In this document: positions 8,842 through 17,185 of the stretch, in pieces
Position numbering within the stretch: the stretch's first letter is position 1
Layout of the letters: every line of letters begins with the position of its first letter
Source of the DNA: CBDBFH01 sp965204775
Lineage (GTDB): Bacteria > Pseudomonadota > Alphaproteobacteria > JAPOUT01 > G958296285
DNA length: 64,000 nucleotides
Assembly: GCA_965204775.1 (NCBI GenBank)
Contig: CBDBFH010000029.1
Coordinates: forward strand, 62,001-126,000
Direction: 5' to 3'
Notes under the pieces: generated by a model
What the model was told of the DNA's origin: nothing
Database searches by the model: none
Seen by the model: only the letters and a program-made list of their open reading frames with translations
Program-made: the position numbers and the translations under genes

Positions 8842-9044
8842 CCCCCATATACAGCCCGGCCCCGGCAACGCGTAAACTGCGCCAATGCCGCCCCAAACGC
8901 GCACTCCCCGGCCTTCACTTGTCAGGCAACTCGACGGCCCCGGAAAAGGGGAGGGGGAAAACCGGGACTCGTCTCCTCCCTGTATACGGGAAAAGACCGG
9001 GGAGATCACGCTCATCGGCAATGCCGATAGGATGGGAACATAAT

Positions 9045-9800
9045 ATGGTCAAAGACGGAACAAAGCAACAATTTTCTGCCCCCGCCCCTAATCCCGCCGT
9101 CAGCAAAGCGATCAGGCTCAGCGTGATCCTCCCCACGCTCAATGCGGCCCCAACCCTGTCTGCGGCGCTTGACGCCTTGCGCCGCGCACCGGGCGCAGAG
9201 CAGATGATCGGCGAGGTGATTGTCGCCGATGGCGGATCGGTGGATGAAACGCTCGGTATCGCCCGCAGGGCCGGGGCGAAAGTCATCTCCGCGCCCCGCG
9301 GGCGCGGCGCGCAGCTCGCCGCCGGGGCCGAACACGTTCACGGAAACTGGCTCCTCTTCCTTCATGCCGACACCCAACTCGCTCCGAACTGGGCGAAGGA
9401 AGCCCGCAACTTTATCCAAAACCCCGAACGCCGGTTCAAACAGGCCGCCGTCTTCCGCTTCGCCCTCGATGCCGACTCCTTCAAGGCCCGCCTCGCCATG
9501 CGCCTCGTCGGGTGGCGCAATCGCCTCTTTGCGCTGCCCTATGGCGATCAGGGCCTGTTGATCCGGCGCAGTTTCTACCAGGCCCTCGGCGGCTTCCGGC
9601 CTCTGCCATTAATGGAGGACGTCGATCTGATCCGCAAAATCACCCGCCGCCGCCTCGCCTTCCTCCAGACCCCGGCCCGCACCAGCGCCGCCAAATATCG
9701 GCGCGACGGCTGGTGGCGGCGTTCGTTTCGCAACATGCTCTGTGTGCTCCTCTATTTTCTGGGCGCGCCGATGAGCCTGCTGGCCAGGCTTTACCGGTGA
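9045..9800 (+). CDS. Family 2 glycosyltransferase, TIGR04283 type
   Basis: A GT-A fold glycosyltransferase of the type called TIGR04283 (rSAM-associated selenodomain 2). It has the nucleotide-sugar binding opening LSVILPTLNAAPTLSAALDAL, the DGGSVDET metal-site motif, and LFLHADTQL for the DxD-type element. The C-terminal third has a hydrophobic region. The start ATG at 9045 follows a GGATGGGA site; an in-frame ATG at 9021 is possible. Its TGA stop overlaps the GTG start of the next gene, so the two are translationally coupled. The substrate is unknown. Confidence 0.88.
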   Translation: MVKDGTKQQFSAPAPNPAVSKAIRLSVILPTLNAAPTLSAALDALRRAPGAEQMIGEVIVADGGSVDETLGIARRAGAKVISAPRGRGAQLAAGAEHVHGNWLLFLHADTQLAPNWAKEARNFIQNPERRFKQAAVFRFALDADSFKARLAMRLVGWRNRLFALPYGDQGLLIRRSFYQALGGFRPLPLMEDVDLIRKITRRRLAFLQTPARTSAAKYRRDGWWRRSFRNMLCVLLYFLGAPMSLLARLYR

Positions 9801-10390
9801 GGCCGCAACTCATCGTCATGGCCAGAGCGCCGCGTCTGGGGCGGGTCAAAACCCGCCTCGCCCGCGAAATCGGCGCAGCAGAGGCGCTCCGGGCCTATCG
9901 CACCATGCTTGACGTCATCAAGCGCGCCGTCATCCGTCCGCAACGCTGGAGGACCTTGCTGGCCCTCGATCCTGCGCCGGCCCGCCGCGCCGCTCCGCGC
10001 CTTGCGCCGGGGCGCCCGGCGCTGATCAGGCAGGGCAGGGGAGATCTGGGCCAGCGCCTCGCCCGGCTTGCCCGCGCCATCCCCGGCCCCCTCGTCTTCA
10101 TCGGCAGCGACTGCCCCCATGTCCGCGCGCACCATATCGCCCGCGCCTTCCAGGCCCTCAAGGCCCACGACGCCGTCCTCGGCCCCGCCCCGGACGGCGG
10201 CTATTGGCTGATCGGCCTGCGCGCCGGATTCCGCCCCGCCAGGCTCTTCAGCAATGTGCGCTGGTCGTCCCGCCATGCCCGCGCCGACACCCTCGCCAAT
10301 CTCGCGTCCGCCCGCGTTATCCTGCTCGAAACCCTCGCCGACATAGATACAAAACGCGATCTGCACGCCTGGCAGGCCGTGCGAACATGA
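9797..10390 (+). CDS. TIGR04282-type glycosyltransferase/nucleotidyltransferase (DUF2064)
   Basis: A nucleotidyltransferase-like GT-A fold protein of the DUF2064/TIGR04282 family. Motifs are LIVMARAPRLGRVKTRLA at the N-terminus, FIGSDCPHV in the middle and GPAPDGGYWLIGL toward the C-terminus, all typical. The GTG at 9797-9799 sits inside the stop of the preceding glycosyltransferase (GTGA) and gives the expected N-terminus, so I prefer it to upstream in-frame starts that would run through the neighbour. TIGR04282 and TIGR04283 genes often pair; their joint substrate is not established. Confidence 0.88.
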   Translation: MRPQLIVMARAPRLGRVKTRLAREIGAAEALRAYRTMLDVIKRAVIRPQRWRTLLALDPAPARRAAPRLAPGRPALIRQGRGDLGQRLARLARAIPGPLVFIGSDCPHVRAHHIARAFQALKAHDAVLGPAPDGGYWLIGLRAGFRPARLFSNVRWSSRHARADTLANLASARVILLETLADIDTKRDLHAWQAVRT

Positions 10391-10400
10391 ACCGCCCGCT

Positions 10401-10922
10401 CTACTCCGACAGACGGGGAAGCATTTCAGCCAGATTGCATGGCCGGGTGCGCACATCCAGCTGCGGGCGAAGAATCTTCTCCCAGCCATCCCGGCAGGCC
10501 CCCGGCGAGCCGGGAAGCGCAAAAACATAAACCTCTCCCGCAACCCCGCCCAGCGCCCGCGACAGCATCGTCGAAAGGCCAATGCTCTCAAAACTCACCT
10601 TGTGAAACAGGGCGGCAAAGCCTTCGATATGCTTGGTCAAAAGAGGGCGCAGGGCCTCCGGCGTTACATCGCGCCCGGTCAGGCCCGTGCCCCCGGTCGT
10701 CAGAACAACATCAATCCCCCCGCCCGCGATCCAGCCCTTGACCCGCTCCCTGATCCGCCCCGCCTCGTCGGCAACCAGGGCGCGGGCCGCCAGGCGATGC
10801 CCGGCTTCTTCAACCGCCCCGGCAAGATAATCGCCCGACAGGTCATTGTCGGCGCGGCGGCTGTCGGAAACGGTCAGAACCGCAATCCCCAGAGGAACAA
10901 ATTCATCCTTCCGCCTCGCCAT
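10401..10922 (-). CDS. moaB: Molybdenum cofactor biosynthesis protein MoaB/Mog family
   Basis: A molybdopterin-binding fold protein, probably an adenylyltransferase-like MoaB acting in molybdenum cofactor synthesis. It has the family motifs VLTVSDSR near the N-terminus, VVLTTGGTGLTGRDVTPEAL around residues 75-95, and ALPGSPGACRDGW near residue 148. Length (173 residues) is normal. The ATG at 10920-10922 has a GGGGGAGGG stretch upstream at good spacing; an in-frame TTG one codon earlier is less likely. It lies just downstream of the uracil-DNA glycosylase gene on the same strand. Confidence 0.93.
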   Translation of the reverse strand: MARRKDEFVPLGIAVLTVSDSRRADNDLSGDYLAGAVEEAGHRLAARALVADEAGRIRERVKGWIAGGGIDVVLTTGGTGLTGRDVTPEALRPLLTKHIEGFAALFHKVSFESIGLSTMLSRALGGVAGEVYVFALPGSPGACRDGWEKILRPQLDVRTRPCNLAEMLPRLSE

Positions 10923-10926
10923 CAAC

Positions 10927-11808
10927 TCACCCTCCCCCGATTTCGTCCAGCCGCGCCCGTAGCAATTGCAAATCGCGCCACGCCAGCGCCTTTTGCCCCG
11001 GCTGGCGCAGCAGATAGGCCGGATGCAACGTTGGCAAAGCCGGATAAACCGCCTCGCCGATCCGCGCCTCGGTCCAGCGCCCGCGCAATTTCATAATCCC
11101 CTGCGCGCTCTCCAATATCTCCTTCGCCGCAACCCCGCCCAGCAAAACCAGCAATGCAGGCGATTGCAGCGAAATATGCCGGTCCAGAAACGGACGGCAT
11201 TGCGCCCGCTCCAGATCGCTGGGCGTCCGATTCGCCGGAGGCCGCCACGGCAGAACATTCGTGATGTAAACCTGCCGCCGGTCCAGGCCAATCGCCGCCA
11301 GCATCCGATCCAGCAACTGGCCGCTCCGGCCAACAAACGGAACACCCCGCCGGTCTTCCTCCGCCCCCGGCGCTTCCCCAATCAGCATCACTTTGCTGGC
11401 CGGATCGCCGTCGGCAAAAACCAGATTCCGTGCGGTCTGCTTCAAGGCGCAGTCCTCAAAGGACTCCAGCGCGCGGCGCAGTTCTTCCAGCGTCTTCGCC
11501 TGCCCCGCAATCTGCTCCGCCGCCCCGCGCGCCGCATCCGGCTGATCCCCGCCCTCCGCCGTCAGGGGCAGGGCAGGGGCCTTCACCTGCACGCGCTCCG
11601 CAACCCGACCGCCCCCGCCGGGCCGCCGCCGGTCCCACGCATAGAAATTCGCCGCGCTCTCCCCCGTCAGCGTCTCCACCCCGCTCGCGTGATACCAGCG
11701 CAAAAGCGCCAGAGCCTCTCTGCCCGGATCGCCCATCTCCTCCGGCCCCCGCTCCGCAACCGTTCCGCCGCCGTTCCGCCGCGCCCGCACTATCTCACGA
11801 TTGCGCAT
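10927..11808 (-). CDS. Uracil-DNA glycosylase, family 4-like
   Basis: A uracil-DNA glycosylase of the family 4/5 superfamily, which excises uracil from DNA. Core motifs are VMLIGEAPGAEEDRRGVPF (motif A), GRSGQLLDRML, YITNVLPWRPPANRTP and the motif B segment LPTLHPAYLLRQP. Family-4 enzymes bind a [4Fe-4S] cluster through four Cys. Here only two of the expected positions are Cys (DCALKQT and AQCRPF); the partners are Lys (CALK) and Trp (LPWRPP), so the cluster is probably absent. About 120 N-terminal residues precede the fold. The start may instead be an ATG at 11736 (MGDPGREALALLRWY). Confidence 0.9.
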   Translation of the reverse strand: MRNREIVRARRNGGGTVAERGPEEMGDPGREALALLRWYHASGVETLTGESAANFYAWDRRRPGGGGRVAERVQVKAPALPLTAEGGDQPDAARGAAEQIAGQAKTLEELRRALESFEDCALKQTARNLVFADGDPASKVMLIGEAPGAEEDRRGVPFVGRSGQLLDRMLAAIGLDRRQVYITNVLPWRPPANRTPSDLERAQCRPFLDRHISLQSPALLVLLGGVAAKEILESAQGIMKLRGRWTEARIGEAVYPALPTLHPAYLLRQPGQKALAWRDLQLLRARLDEIGGG

Positions 11809-11834
11809 GATTTTCTGCTATTATCGCGCCAGCC

Positions 11835-13565
11835 ATGTCCGAACCCCCCAAAGACCTCCCACCCTTCGAAGTCAATGCCCGGCAGGGCTTCGCCCTCGAC
11901 CCCGAGGCGCGCGAGTCCATGGACTATGACGTCGTCATCGTCGGCGGCGGGCCCGCCGGACTCGCCGCCGCTATCCGCCTCAAGCAGATCGCCAAAGAAA
12001 CCGCGCGCGAGATCTCGGTCTGCATCCTCGAAAAAGGCTCCGAAATCGGCGCGCATATCCTCTCCGGCGCGGTCATCGACCCCGCACCCCTCGCCAGGCT
12101 CTTCCCCGACTGGAAGGAAAAAGGCGCACCCCTTGATGCCCCGGTCGCCCGCGAGAAATTCCTCTTCCTCACCAAAACCCGCGCCTTCCCCTTCCCCAAT
12201 CTCCTCCTCCCGCCGATGATGAAAAATCGCAACTGCCATATCGCCTCCCTCGCCAATCTCTGCCGGTGGATGGCCAAACAGGCCGAAGAACTGGGCGTCG
12301 AAATCTATCCCGGCTTCGCCGCCGCCGAAGTCCTCTTCAATCAGAACAACCGCGTCACAGGCGCGGCTACCGGCGATATGGGAATTGCCAAATCCGGCGA
12401 GAAAAAAATCGGCTGGGAGCCCGGCGTCGCCATCAAGGGCGCATATACCCTCTTCGCCGAAGGCGCCAGAGGCAGCCTCTCCAAATTCCTCATCCGGCAT
12501 TTCAATCTTGACGCCAATGCCGCGCCGCAGAAATTCGGCATCGGACTCAAGGAAGTCTGGAGACTCAAGCCCGAAAACCACAAGCCCGGAACCGTCCTCC
12601 ACACCCTCGGCTGGCCCCTCGGCAACAAAACCGGCGGCGGCTCCTTCCTCTACCATATGAATGACGGAACCGCCGCCGTCGGCTTCGTCGTCCACCTCGA
12701 CTACGCCAACCCCCACCTCGCCCCCTTCGAGGAATTTCAGCGCTTCAAAACCCACCCCGCCATCCGCCCCATCCTCGAAGGCGGCGAGCGCATCGCCTAT
12801 GGCGCGCGCGCCCTCACCGAAGGCGGACTCCAGTCCATCCCCAAACTCGCTTTCCCCGGCGGCGCGCTGCTCGGCTGCGCCGCCGGCTTCATGAACGTCC
12901 CGCGCCTCAAGGGCAGCCACAACGCCATCGAAAGCGGCATCCTCGCCGCGCAGGCCGCCGCCGACGCCCTCGCCCAAAACCGCCCCGATGCCCGCGACGC
13001 CCTCGACGCCTATGACAGAGCCGTCCGCGCCGGATACATCGCCCGCGACCTCAAGCCCGCGCGCAACGTTAAACCCTTCCTCGCCCGCTTCGGCCTCTTC
13101 CCCGGAATCCTCCTCGGCGGCCTCGACATGTGGATGCGCACCTTGCGCATCGGCCTGCCCTTGACCCTGCGCCACAAAAAACCCGACCACGAATATCTCA
13201 AGCCCGCCGACGCCTGCTCCCCCATCGCCTATCCCAAGCCCGACGGCGTCATCTCCTTCGACCGCCTGACCTCGGTCTCCTTCTCCGCCACCAACCACGA
13301 AGAAGACCAGCCCGCCCACCTCACCCTCAAAGACCCCGATCTGCCGGTCAGAGAAAACCTCTCCCTCTTCGCCGAACCCGCACAGCGCTACTGCCCCGCA
13401 GGCGTCTATGAAATCGTCCGCGACGGCGAGGGGAAAAATCCGCGCTTCCAGATCAACGCCCAGAATTGCGTCCACTGCAAAACCTGCGATATCAAAGACC
13501 CCGCCCAAAACATCAACTGGGTCGCCCCCCAGGGCGGCGGCGGACCCAATTACCCAAATATGTAA
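11835..13565 (+). CDS. Electron transfer flavoprotein-ubiquinone oxidoreductase
   Basis: ETF-QO passes electrons from reduced ETF (from acyl-CoA and other dehydrogenases) to ubiquinone at the inner membrane. The 576-residue protein has an FAD-binding Rossmann motif DVVIVGGGPAGLAAAIRL near residue 35, the GWPLGNKTGGGSFLYH segment, and a C-terminal ferredoxin-type [4Fe-4S] site with Cys in RYCPAGVYE and in NCVHCKTCDIKDP. Length is complete. A TATTAT at 11819-11824 only 11 bp before the ATG suggests a very short or absent 5' leader. Its presence fits the fatty-acid genes at 23-26 kb. Confidence 0.97.
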   Translation: MSEPPKDLPPFEVNARQGFALDPEARESMDYDVVIVGGGPAGLAAAIRLKQIAKETAREISVCILEKGSEIGAHILSGAVIDPAPLARLFPDWKEKGAPLDAPVAREKFLFLTKTRAFPFPNLLLPPMMKNRNCHIASLANLCRWMAKQAEELGVEIYPGFAAAEVLFNQNNRVTGAATGDMGIAKSGEKKIGWEPGVAIKGAYTLFAEGARGSLSKFLIRHFNLDANAAPQKFGIGLKEVWRLKPENHKPGTVLHTLGWPLGNKTGGGSFLYHMNDGTAAVGFVVHLDYANPHLAPFEEFQRFKTHPAIRPILEGGERIAYGARALTEGGLQSIPKLAFPGGALLGCAAGFMNVPRLKGSHNAIESGILAAQAAADALAQNRPDARDALDAYDRAVRAGYIARDLKPARNVKPFLARFGLFPGILLGGLDMWMRTLRIGLPLTLRHKKPDHEYLKPADACSPIAYPKPDGVISFDRLTSVSFSATNHEEDQPAHLTLKDPDLPVRENLSLFAEPAQRYCPAGVYEIVRDGEGKNPRFQINAQNCVHCKTCDIKDPAQNINWVAPQGGGGPNYPNM

Positions 13566-13607
13566 CCCCTTCCTTCAAATCTCCCCCCTCAGCCTTCGAC
13601 CCCTGCC

Positions 13608-15323
13608 ATGACCCGAATCCTCCCCCGCGTTTCCCTCGCCCTGCTCGCCGTCTGCATCGCCGTCCCGGCGCAGGCCCGGCGCTCCAATATGGCCACCGGC
13701 GACTATATCGCCGCCCATGTCGCCAGCCTGCGCGGCGAACACGACCGCGCCGCTGAACTCCTCAACGCCGTCCGCCGCCACCGGCCCCGCGACCCCAGGG
13801 TCCTCGGCAATCTCGTCCTCTCACACGTAGCCGCCGGGCAGGTGCAGGAGGCCCTGCGCCTCTCGCGCAGCCTCGCCGCCGCCGATTCCCAAAGCCTCTT
13901 CGCCCAACTCCTGCTCGGCGTCGCCGCGCTCTCCCGGCACAATCACGACGCCGCCCTCAAGCACTTCGACACGCTCGCCGAACAACACCCCTCCTGGCCC
14001 GGCGCCCTCCTCCTCGCCGCCTGGGCCGCACATGCCGAAAACCGCCCCGCCGACGCCCACGCATACCTCGACCGCGCCCGTCAAAGCGGAGTCTTCCCCC
14101 AGATCACCAACTTCCATGCCGCCGTCCTCCATGACCTCCACGGCGCAACCGACGCCGCCACCCGCGCCTTCGACCAATCAATGCGCCGCGGCGCAACCAC
14201 CGCCGCCGGACGCGCCATCACCGTCTTTGGCCGCTTCCTTGAGCGCAACGGAAAACCCGAACAGGCCCGCCCCCTCTATGCCGCCCTCCTTAAAGGCGGA
14301 CAGATCGAAATCGCCGCCGGGCGCGCCGAACAAAAACGCCTCGACGCCGGACAACCCCCCCGCCGCCTCATCCGCAACGCCCGCGACGGCGCCGCCGAAT
14401 GCCTCTATCACCTCGCCCTCGCCGCCATGCTCAACCGCAGCCGCGAAGAGGCCCTCTTCTATTACAACCTCGCCCTCTATCTGCGCCGCAACCTCGCCGA
14501 AGCCCGAATCCACCTCGCCGGACACCTCTACAGCAGCGAAAAATTCGAAGCCGCCCGCGCCCAATACGAAAAAATCCCCCCCAACTCCCCGCTCCATCTG
14601 CCCGCCCAAATCCAGATCGCCCGCGGCTTCGAGAAAACCGGCAAGGAAAGCCAGGCCGTCCGCGTCCTCGAAAAACTCGCCGCTCGCCACCCAAACGACA
14701 CCTTCGCCCTGTCCACCCTCGGCGAAATCTATCAGAACCGCAAAGACTTCGAGCCTTCCGCACAGGCCTTCACCCGCGCCATCGACCGGATCGACCCCGG
14801 CGACCCCGCCCACTGGACCCTCTTCTATGCGCGCGGAATCGCCTATGAAAGACTCGGAAAATGGCCCCCCGCCGAAACCGACTTCAAACGCGCCCTCACC
14901 CTCTCCGGCGAACATCCCCTCGTCCTCAACTATCTGGGCTACTCATGGGTCGAGCAAGAGCGCTACCTCTCCCGCGCCCTCGATATGCTCAAGCGCGCCG
15001 TCGGCAAGCGCCCCGACAGCGGCTTCATCGTCGACAGCCTCGGCTGGGCCCATTACCGCCTCGGCCATTATGACGACGCCGTCGCCTATCTGGAGCGCGC
15101 CGTCGCCCTCGAACCCGGCGAAGCCGTCATCAACGACCACCTCGGCGACGCCTTCTGGCGAACCGGACGCAAAATCGAGGCCAGATACCAGTGGGCCCGC
15201 GCCCTCCAGCTCAAGCCCGATGAACAGAAGCGCGTGGCCGAACTGGAGCGCAAACTCCTCGGCGGCCTCGGCCCGCCGCCGCAGGATCAACAAAACCGGC
15301 GCGGCGCCGATGCCGGGTCCTGA
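13608..15323 (+). CDS. Exported tetratricopeptide repeat protein
   Basis: A 571-residue TPR protein with a signal peptide (VSLALLAVCIAVPAQA, cleavage near residue 24). The rest is a series of helical repeats: recognisable TPR units include AAELLNAVRRHRPRDPRVLG, LNYLGYSWVEQERYLSRALD and a late pair ending VINDHLGDAFWRTGRK. It probably acts in the periplasm as a protein-protein scaffold; no specific partner can be named. The final 14 bp overlap the ispE start, a pairing (TPR protein then ispE) that I believe occurs in other alphaproteobacteria. Confidence 0.88.
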   Translation: MTRILPRVSLALLAVCIAVPAQARRSNMATGDYIAAHVASLRGEHDRAAELLNAVRRHRPRDPRVLGNLVLSHVAAGQVQEALRLSRSLAAADSQSLFAQLLLGVAALSRHNHDAALKHFDTLAEQHPSWPGALLLAAWAAHAENRPADAHAYLDRARQSGVFPQITNFHAAVLHDLHGATDAATRAFDQSMRRGATTAAGRAITVFGRFLERNGKPEQARPLYAALLKGGQIEIAAGRAEQKRLDAGQPPRRLIRNARDGAAECLYHLALAAMLNRSREEALFYYNLALYLRRNLAEARIHLAGHLYSSEKFEAARAQYEKIPPNSPLHLPAQIQIARGFEKTGKESQAVRVLEKLAARHPNDTFALSTLGEIYQNRKDFEPSAQAFTRAIDRIDPGDPAHWTLFYARGIAYERLGKWPPAETDFKRALTLSGEHPLVLNYLGYSWVEQERYLSRALDMLKRAVGKRPDSGFIVDSLGWAHYRLGHYDDAVAYLERAVALEPGEAVINDHLGDAFWRTGRKIEARYQWARALQLKPDEQKRVAELERKLLGGLGPPPQDQQNRRGADAGS

Positions 15324-16194
15324 AGCGGCTCACCGCGAAACCGCACGCGCCAAAATCAACCTCACCCTCGCCGTCGGACCGCGCCGAAACGACGGCTATC
15401 ACCAGATCGAAAGCCTGATCGCCTTCGCCGAAACCGGCGACCGCCTCGCCTTCGCCGCCGGACCCAAACTCCATCTGGAAAGCGAGGGGCCATTCGCCTC
15501 CGCGCTGCCTCCCCCGGCCCAAAACCTCGCGTTGCGCGCCGCCCGCAGCTTTATCGCCGAACTGCCGCCGGAAAAAAAACCCGCCGGACCGCGCATCCGC
15601 CTCGTCAAAAATCTGCCGGTCGCTGCCGGGCTGGGCGGCGGCTCCGCCGACGCCGCCGCCGTCCTGCGCGCCCTCTCTCAAATCACCGGCCAGCCGCCGC
15701 CCGGCAACATCTTCCGGCAGGGGGCCGACATTCCGGCCTGCCTCGCCTCCGCGCCGGTCTGGGCCTCCGGCGCGGGCGAAAACCTGCGCCCCGTCCAACT
15801 GCCCCCGCTCGCCTGCCTCCTCGTCAATCCGGACGTGCAACTCGCCGCCAAAGAGATTTTCGACCGCTTCGACAGGGAAGGGCAGGGGGCCGGTTTCCGT
15901 CCGCTCCGCCCGCCCGCGCGCTTCAAAAGCGCCGCCGATCTCATCACCTTCGCCGCCGGTCTGCACAATGATCTGGAAGCGCCCGCCCGTCTTTGCGCGC
16001 CCGTCATCGGCGAGGCGCTGGCGATGCTCCGCGCCGCCTCGCCGGCCCCGCTGCTTGTCCGGATGTCCGGCTCCGGCCCGGCCTGTTTCGGCCTGTTTCA
16101 GACCCTCGCCCAGGCCGGGCGCGCCGCCCGCTCCCTCAAAGCCCGCAAACCGGAATGGTGGATCGAGACTGCCGGACTCAGACCTTGCGGCTGA
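15310..16194 (+). CDS. ispE: 4-diphosphocytidyl-2-C-methyl-D-erythritol kinase
   Basis: IspE is the GHMP kinase of the MEP isoprenoid pathway. The 294-residue protein has the N-terminal motif ARAKINLTLAVGPRRNDGYH, the ATP-binding GHMP motif LPVAAGLGGGSADAAAVLRAL near residue 100, and the C-terminal MSGSGPACFGLF glycine motif. The ATG at 15310-15312 lies inside the end of the TPR gene. Its 3' end overlaps the convergent polyprenyl synthase gene by 17 bp, so two isoprenoid genes meet tail to tail. Confidence 0.95.
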   Translation: MPGPEAAHRETARAKINLTLAVGPRRNDGYHQIESLIAFAETGDRLAFAAGPKLHLESEGPFASALPPPAQNLALRAARSFIAELPPEKKPAGPRIRLVKNLPVAAGLGGGSADAAAVLRALSQITGQPPPGNIFRQGADIPACLASAPVWASGAGENLRPVQLPPLACLLVNPDVQLAAKEIFDRFDREGQGAGFRPLRPPARFKSAADLITFAAGLHNDLEAPARLCAPVIGEALAMLRAASPAPLLVRMSGSGPACFGLFQTLAQAGRAARSLKARKPEWWIETAGLRPCG

Positions 16195-17185
16195 CCGAAA
16201 GCAGCGCAATCTCCTCCAGCGCCGCGCGCCAGGGACTCTCCTCCAGCTCCGCCAGCGCCGCCTGCGCCGCCCGCGCAAACTCAGCCGCGCGCTCCAGACT
16301 CGCCGCCAGACTGCCCTGACGCTCCATCAGCGCCCGCGCCGCGATGAAATCCGACGGCCCCGCACTCTGCTCAATCACCCGCTTCCAGAAATGCCGCTCC
16401 CGCGCCCCGCTTTGCCGGTAACTCAGCAAAACCGGCAGCGAGACCTTCCCTTCGCGCAAATCATTGCCCGCCGGCTTCCCCAGACCGCCGCCGCCGCAAT
16501 AGTCGAGAACATCATCAACCAGCTGAAACGCCATCCCCAGATTGCGCCCATAGGCGCGCAGACTTTCCCGCCAAAGCGGCCCCTTCTCTCCCAGCAAAAT
16601 CCCGGTCTCGGCGGCGGCGGCAAACAACGTCGCCGTCTTGGCCTCAATCGCCTCCAGATACGCCGCCTCCCCGGTCTCCAAATCCCGCGCCGCCGCCAAC
16701 TGCATCACCTCGCCTGAAGCAATCCGCGCCGCCGCCCGCGACAAAACCACCAGCGCCTCCGGCGAACCCGCCTCGACCATCATCTCGAAGGCGCGCCCCA
16801 AAAGAAAATCGCCGACCAGTATGCTCTCCCGATTGCCCCAGATCACCCGCGCCGAAGGCTTGCCCCGCCGCCGCGCGCTCTCGTCCACCACATCGTCATG
16901 CAGCAACGTCGCGCTGTGCATCAGCTCGACCGCCGCCGCCAGCAAAATATGACCCCGCCCCTCGTAACCCCCCATCGCCGCCGCCGCCAGCGTCAGCATC
17001 GGACGCAAACGCTTGCCCCCAGACTGAACCAGATGGCCCGCCAGAGCCGGAATCAGCGAAACCTCCGAATCCAGACGCTCCAAAATCAGAGCATCCACCC
17101 GCTTCATACCCCCGGCAGCCAGAACCGGAAGCCTCGGCCCGGCCTCGCCCTCCTGCGACTGCTCCGCCGCCGCTTCCATCCTCAT
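16178..17185 (-). CDS. ispB: Polyprenyl (octaprenyl/decaprenyl) diphosphate synthase
   Basis: A trans-prenyltransferase that probably makes the ubiquinone side chain. It has the first Asp-rich motif in LLHDDVVDESARRRGKPS near residue 100 and the second in FQLVDDVLDYCGGGG near residue 225. The substrate-binding QSGGKRLRPMLTLAAA segment precedes the first. Length (335 residues) fits a long-chain synthase; the chain length cannot be read directly. The ATG overlaps the ppdK stop by 4 bp, so it is read as the second gene after ppdK. Confidence 0.94.
   Translation of the reverse strand: MRMEAAAEQSQEGEAGPRLPVLAAGGMKRVDALILERLDSEVSLIPALAGHLVQSGGKRLRPMLTLAAAAMGGYEGRGHILLAAAVELMHSATLLHDDVVDESARRRGKPSARVIWGNRESILVGDFLLGRAFEMMVEAGSPEALVVLSRAAARIASGEVMQLAAARDLETGEAAYLEAIEAKTATLFAAAAETGILLGEKGPLWRESLRAYGRNLGMAFQLVDDVLDYCGGGGLGKPAGNDLREGKVSLPVLLSYRQSGARERHFWKRVIEQSAGPSDFIAARALMERQGSLAASLERAAEFARAAQAALAELEESPWRAALEEIALLSVSRKV

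Noticed and set aside
9034..9044. GGAACATAAT before the glycosyltransferase, like half of the SOS box at 48915
   Set aside because: There is no second GAAC at 7-bp spacing, so it is not a LexA operator.
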